NCBI GenBank assembly: GCA_016296675.1
Contig: JAEDIV010000104.1
Coordinates: 1-9,459 of the forward strand
Direction: 5' to 3'
From: Clostridia bacterium
GTDB lineage: Bacteria; Bacillota; Clostridia; Christensenellales; Aristaeellaceae
DNA length: 9,459 bases
Under the pieces are notes generated by a model. It ran no database searches, had not been told where the DNA came from, and saw only the letters and a list, made by a program, of their open reading frames with translations. Positions 7,757-9,459 of the stretch are shown here, in pieces. Both the position numbers and the translations under genes were made by a program. Position 1 is the first letter of the stretch; every line of letters starts with the position of its first letter.

Positions 7757-8554
7757 ATGGCGCTGATTCATGTGGGCTTTTTCTCCCAGTCTCTGGGCAT
7801 GTGCGTATCGTGTGACGTTATTCTTCCTGAAGCCAGTCAGAAATTGATCGGCATGGAAACGGAAGTCAAAAGCGGAAAGCACAAGGTGCTCTGGCTTCTG
7901 CACGGCATGAGCGACAACCACACCATCTGGCAAAGACGCACCTCCATTGAGCGCTATGCTTCCCGGCTTGGCCTTGCCGTTGTTATGCCCAACGGCCATC
8001 TGTCCGGTTACAGCAATATGGTGCACGGCGGCGGAGGCAAGTATTTCACCTATATCACCGAAGAGCTTCCGCGCATCATGCGCACTTTCTTCGCGTTTTC
8101 CGAAAAAAGAGAGGACAACTTCATCTGCGGTCTATCCATGGGCGGCGCAGGCGCGATGAAGCTGGGTCTTGCATGCCCCGAAACCTATTCGGTCATCGGC
8201 TGCCTTTCTGCCGGCGCGATGAACCGGCATGAGCTCACACCCGAGAATCCCTCGGAATCCCTCAAAAAGCGAATGCATCTTCTCTATGGCGACAGAGACC
8301 TTGCCGGCACGGAGGAGGATGTCTATTTCAATGCCGAAGAGATTCTTGAAAAGGGTCTGACGCCGCCCAGAATCTATCATGCCTGCGGCGATAAGGATTT
8401 TCTTCTGGACGTTGCGCATACGACGCGCGACTTCTTTACATCTCTTGACGGAAATCCCTTTGACTATAAATACGACGAGGATCCCGGCGCGCATACGTGG
8501 GAATTCTGGGATGATCACATCCAGAAATTCCTGGAGTATTTGAAATTGGATTGA
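7757..8554 (+). CDS. Alpha/beta-hydrolase esterase, tandem copy 2
   Basis: A second PF00756-type cytoplasmic esterase, 265 residues, with a complete triad: Ser128 in CGLSMGGAG, Asp214 in GDKDFLL, and His246 in PGAHTWEFW. LLHGMSDNHTIWQRR (47-61) is almost identical to copy 1. The sequences diverge most at 78-97, where this copy has a glycine-rich HGGGGKY loop in place of YEGMKWY, and at 155-200, the probable lid over the acyl pocket, so the two enzymes likely differ in substrate. The frame is open back to 7646, but the ATG at 7757 is chosen because it matches copy 1's MAL(L/I)HV start and has AGGAGG (7742-7747) 9 nt upstream. Duplication followed by divergence is the simplest origin; synonymous differences are many, so it is not recent. 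No clear terminator follows; purO begins 95 nt later. Confidence 0.9.
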   Translation: MALIHVGFFSQSLGMCVSCDVILPEASQKLIGMETEVKSGKHKVLWLLHGMSDNHTIWQRRTSIERYASRLGLAVVMPNGHLSGYSNMVHGGGGKYFTYITEELPRIMRTFFAFSEKREDNFICGLSMGGAGAMKLGLACPETYSVIGCLSAGAMNRHELTPENPSESLKKRMHLLYGDRDLAGTEEDVYFNAEEILEKGLTPPRIYHACGDKDFLLDVAHTTRDFFTSLDGNPFDYKYDEDPGAHTWEFWDDHIQKFLEYLKLD

Positions 8555-8561
8555 TGCGGAA

Positions 8562-8584
8562 TTTTCATAAAACGTTTTCATAAA
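8562..8584. promoter_or_regulatory. Operator-like palindrome and direct repeat upstream of purO
   Basis: AAAACGTTTT (8569-8578) is a perfect palindrome with a central CG, the shape of LacI/GalR-family operators. The decamer TTTTCATAAA occurs twice at 13-bp spacing (8562-8571 and 8575-8584), overlapping the palindrome. It lies about 30 bp upstream of the purO -10 box. A regulatory role is inferred from symmetry and position only. Confidence 0.35.
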
Positions 8585-8588
8585 TGGT

Positions 8589-8618
8589 CTGTAACTGCGT
8601 GCGCGGATGTGATACAAT
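8589..8618 (+). promoter_or_regulatory. Extended -10 promoter candidate for purO
   Basis: TGATACAAT (8610-8618) is an extended -10 element with a TACAAT hexamer. The best -35 at normal distance is the weak CTGTAA (8589-8594), 18 bp upstream, as is common for extended -10 promoters. Transcription would start near 8625, giving a leader of about 25 nt with GGAGG at 8635-8639. Confidence 0.55.
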
Positions 8619-8649
8619 AGGCGCAGCATTAGATGGAGGTACATAGGAC

Positions 8650-9363
8650 ATGAAGGCTATTTCGCTTGGCGGCGCGGTTGGCAGGGTCAGTTATCCCGGC
8701 TGCGGTATGATTGCCGGCAGAAGCGCCGACGGTCTGAGCGCGGTCGTCGCATATTTCATCATGGGCAGAAGTCCGCTGACCAAAAACCGTTTGTTTGTGG
8801 AAGAGGGCGGCGGTATAAAAATCGAGCCGTACAGAAAAGAACTGATGCGGGATGAAGCGCTGCTTGTGTATTCGCCGGTGGTTGCGTTTGAAAACAAGGT
8901 TCTTGTGGGAAACGGTCCGCATATCGAACAGATCTATTCTCAGCTGACGTCGGGCAATAGTTTTGAGGATGGAATTTCGCGCCTTACCTATATTCCGGAC
9001 GCGCCGAATTTTACGCCTCGCCTGACTGGACTTATTTCCACTGACGGCGAGAGCTTCAATCTGAAAATGAGCCTTGTCAAGAGCATGGATCCTTACGGCG
9101 CGAGCGTTGGACGCTATACGTATGAATATGAATCCATCCCCGCCGGCACGGGCTATTATCTGCATACCTGCGCCTTTGACGCAAATCCCCTGCCTGCATT
9201 CTCGGGCGAGCCCATTCAGGTTTCCGTAAACGGCTCGATTTTCGATATCGTTGCGGATATTTGGGAGAATATGAATGCGGAAAACAAGGTGTCTCTCTGG
9301 GTAAGAACAATCGACCTCAAAACCCATAAGAGCATCAGCAGAATCATCAATAAAAACCGCTGA
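8650..9363 (+). CDS. purO: IMP cyclohydrolase, PurO type
   Basis: A cytosolic enzyme of the last step of de novo purine synthesis, closing FAICAR to IMP with loss of water. The 237-residue protein matches the PurO-like IMP cyclohydrolase family (PF07826), not the bifunctional PurH common in bacteria. Family blocks are clear and in order: YPGCGMIAGRSADG (15-28), AYFIMGRSPLTKNRLFVEE (34-52), NKVLVGNGP (82-90), DAPNFTPRLTG (117-127) and IPAGTGYYLHTC (163-174). One change is visible: the first block usually reads YxGRG, while here it is YPGCG, so Cys18 replaces the common Arg. The ATG at 8650 has GGAGG (8635-8639) 10 nt upstream. It appears to have its own promoter, separate from the esterase unit. 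A monofunctional AICAR formyltransferase is expected elsewhere in the genome, possibly just downstream; the window ends too soon to see. Confidence 0.85.
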   Translation: MKAISLGGAVGRVSYPGCGMIAGRSADGLSAVVAYFIMGRSPLTKNRLFVEEGGGIKIEPYRKELMRDEALLVYSPVVAFENKVLVGNGPHIEQIYSQLTSGNSFEDGISRLTYIPDAPNFTPRLTGLISTDGESFNLKMSLVKSMDPYGASVGRYTYEYESIPAGTGYYLHTCAFDANPLPAFSGEPIQVSVNGSIFDIVADIWENMNAENKVSLWVRTIDLKTHKSISRIINKNR

Positions 9364-9380
9364 GCATATGCGTTTTTCGA

Positions 9381-9404
9381 AGGCTTCCTCGTCGGAGGGA
9401 GCCT
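9381..9404. repeat. Perfectly closed stem-loop downstream of purO
   Basis: AGGCTTCCTC (9381-9390) pairs over 10 bp (one T-G wobble) with GAGGGAGCCT (9395-9404) around a GTCG tetraloop, 17 nt after the purO stop. No T-run follows, so it is not a normal intrinsic terminator on the + strand; on the opposite strand it is followed by an A-run, not a T-run. It may be part of a larger structured or repetitive element with the next inverted repeat. Confidence 0.6.
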
Positions 9405-9408
9405 CAAG

Positions 9409-9435
9409 CCATCAAAAAAGTACCTTTTTTGATGG
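9409..9435. repeat. A/T-tract inverted repeat
   Basis: CCATCAAAAAAG (9409-9420) pairs over 12 bp with CTTTTTTGATGG (9424-9435), leaving a 3-nt loop. It begins four bases after the preceding stem-loop. It could act as a weak terminator for purO in either direction, because it contains both an A-tract and a T-tract, but the GC pairs are at the base and not next to the T-run, so that reading is uncertain. The rest of the window (9436-9459) shows no start codon or gene that can be supported. Confidence 0.5.
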
Positions 9436-9459
9436 GAAGGCCGATCGCCTGAAATCCTG

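Noticed and set aside
6967..8554. The two esterases as one gene broken by a frameshift
   Set aside because: Each has its own start, ribosome binding site and complete catalytic triad, and the two align with each other from end to end, so they are full paralogues.
8629..9327. 232-codon minus-strand frame opposite purO
   Set aside because: The + strand frame carries every conserved block of the IMP cyclohydrolase family; the antisense translation matches nothing.
9364..9459. Possible purine riboswitch downstream of purO
   Set aside because: The paired structures lack the three-way junction and conserved loop bases of the purine riboswitch, and the window ends before any following gene could be seen.

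Overview
The window looks like chromosomal DNA of a Bacillota member, most likely a spore-forming, gut-type Clostridia lineage. The signs are strong GGAGG-type ribosome binding sites, a probable TTG start, moderate GC, a YlbJ-like (sporulation-associated family) membrane protein, and a stand-alone PurO-type IMP cyclohydrolase, a form found in some Clostridia. Genus or species cannot be read from the sequence. All eight supported genes lie on the + strand, and no RNA gene, insertion sequence, CRISPR array or phage gene was recognised.

Layout. Bases 1-230 hold an intrinsic terminator of an unseen upstream unit (53-91) and a promoter candidate. Next comes an export pair: a MATE-family antiporter (231-1676) and an MFS transporter (1687-3054), 10 nt apart and presumably one transcript. 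A promoter begins at the end of the MFS gene and serves a secreted protein with a peptidoglycan-binding module and two unrecognised flanking domains (3117-4487), which ends in a good intrinsic terminator (4499-4540).

A second promoter candidate sits right behind that terminator. It leads into a tight four-gene unit: a YlbJ-like membrane protein (4623-5618), a second, different MATE transporter (5593-6951, overlapping by 26 bases), and two tandem paralogous alpha/beta-hydrolase esterases (6967-7755 and 7757-8554, 1 nt apart). A 95-nt gap with a LacI-type-looking palindrome, a 10-bp direct repeat and an extended -10 promoter precedes the purO-type IMP cyclohydrolase (8650-9363). The window ends in an unusual double inverted repeat.

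Taken together, the window is rich in transport genes (two MATE, one MFS, one YlbJ-like). The four-gene unit 4623-8554 is the most unusual arrangement: esterases coupled to an exporter suggest handling of an acylated small molecule, but the substrate is not visible in the sequence. purO is a housekeeping purine gene that appears to be transcribed separately.
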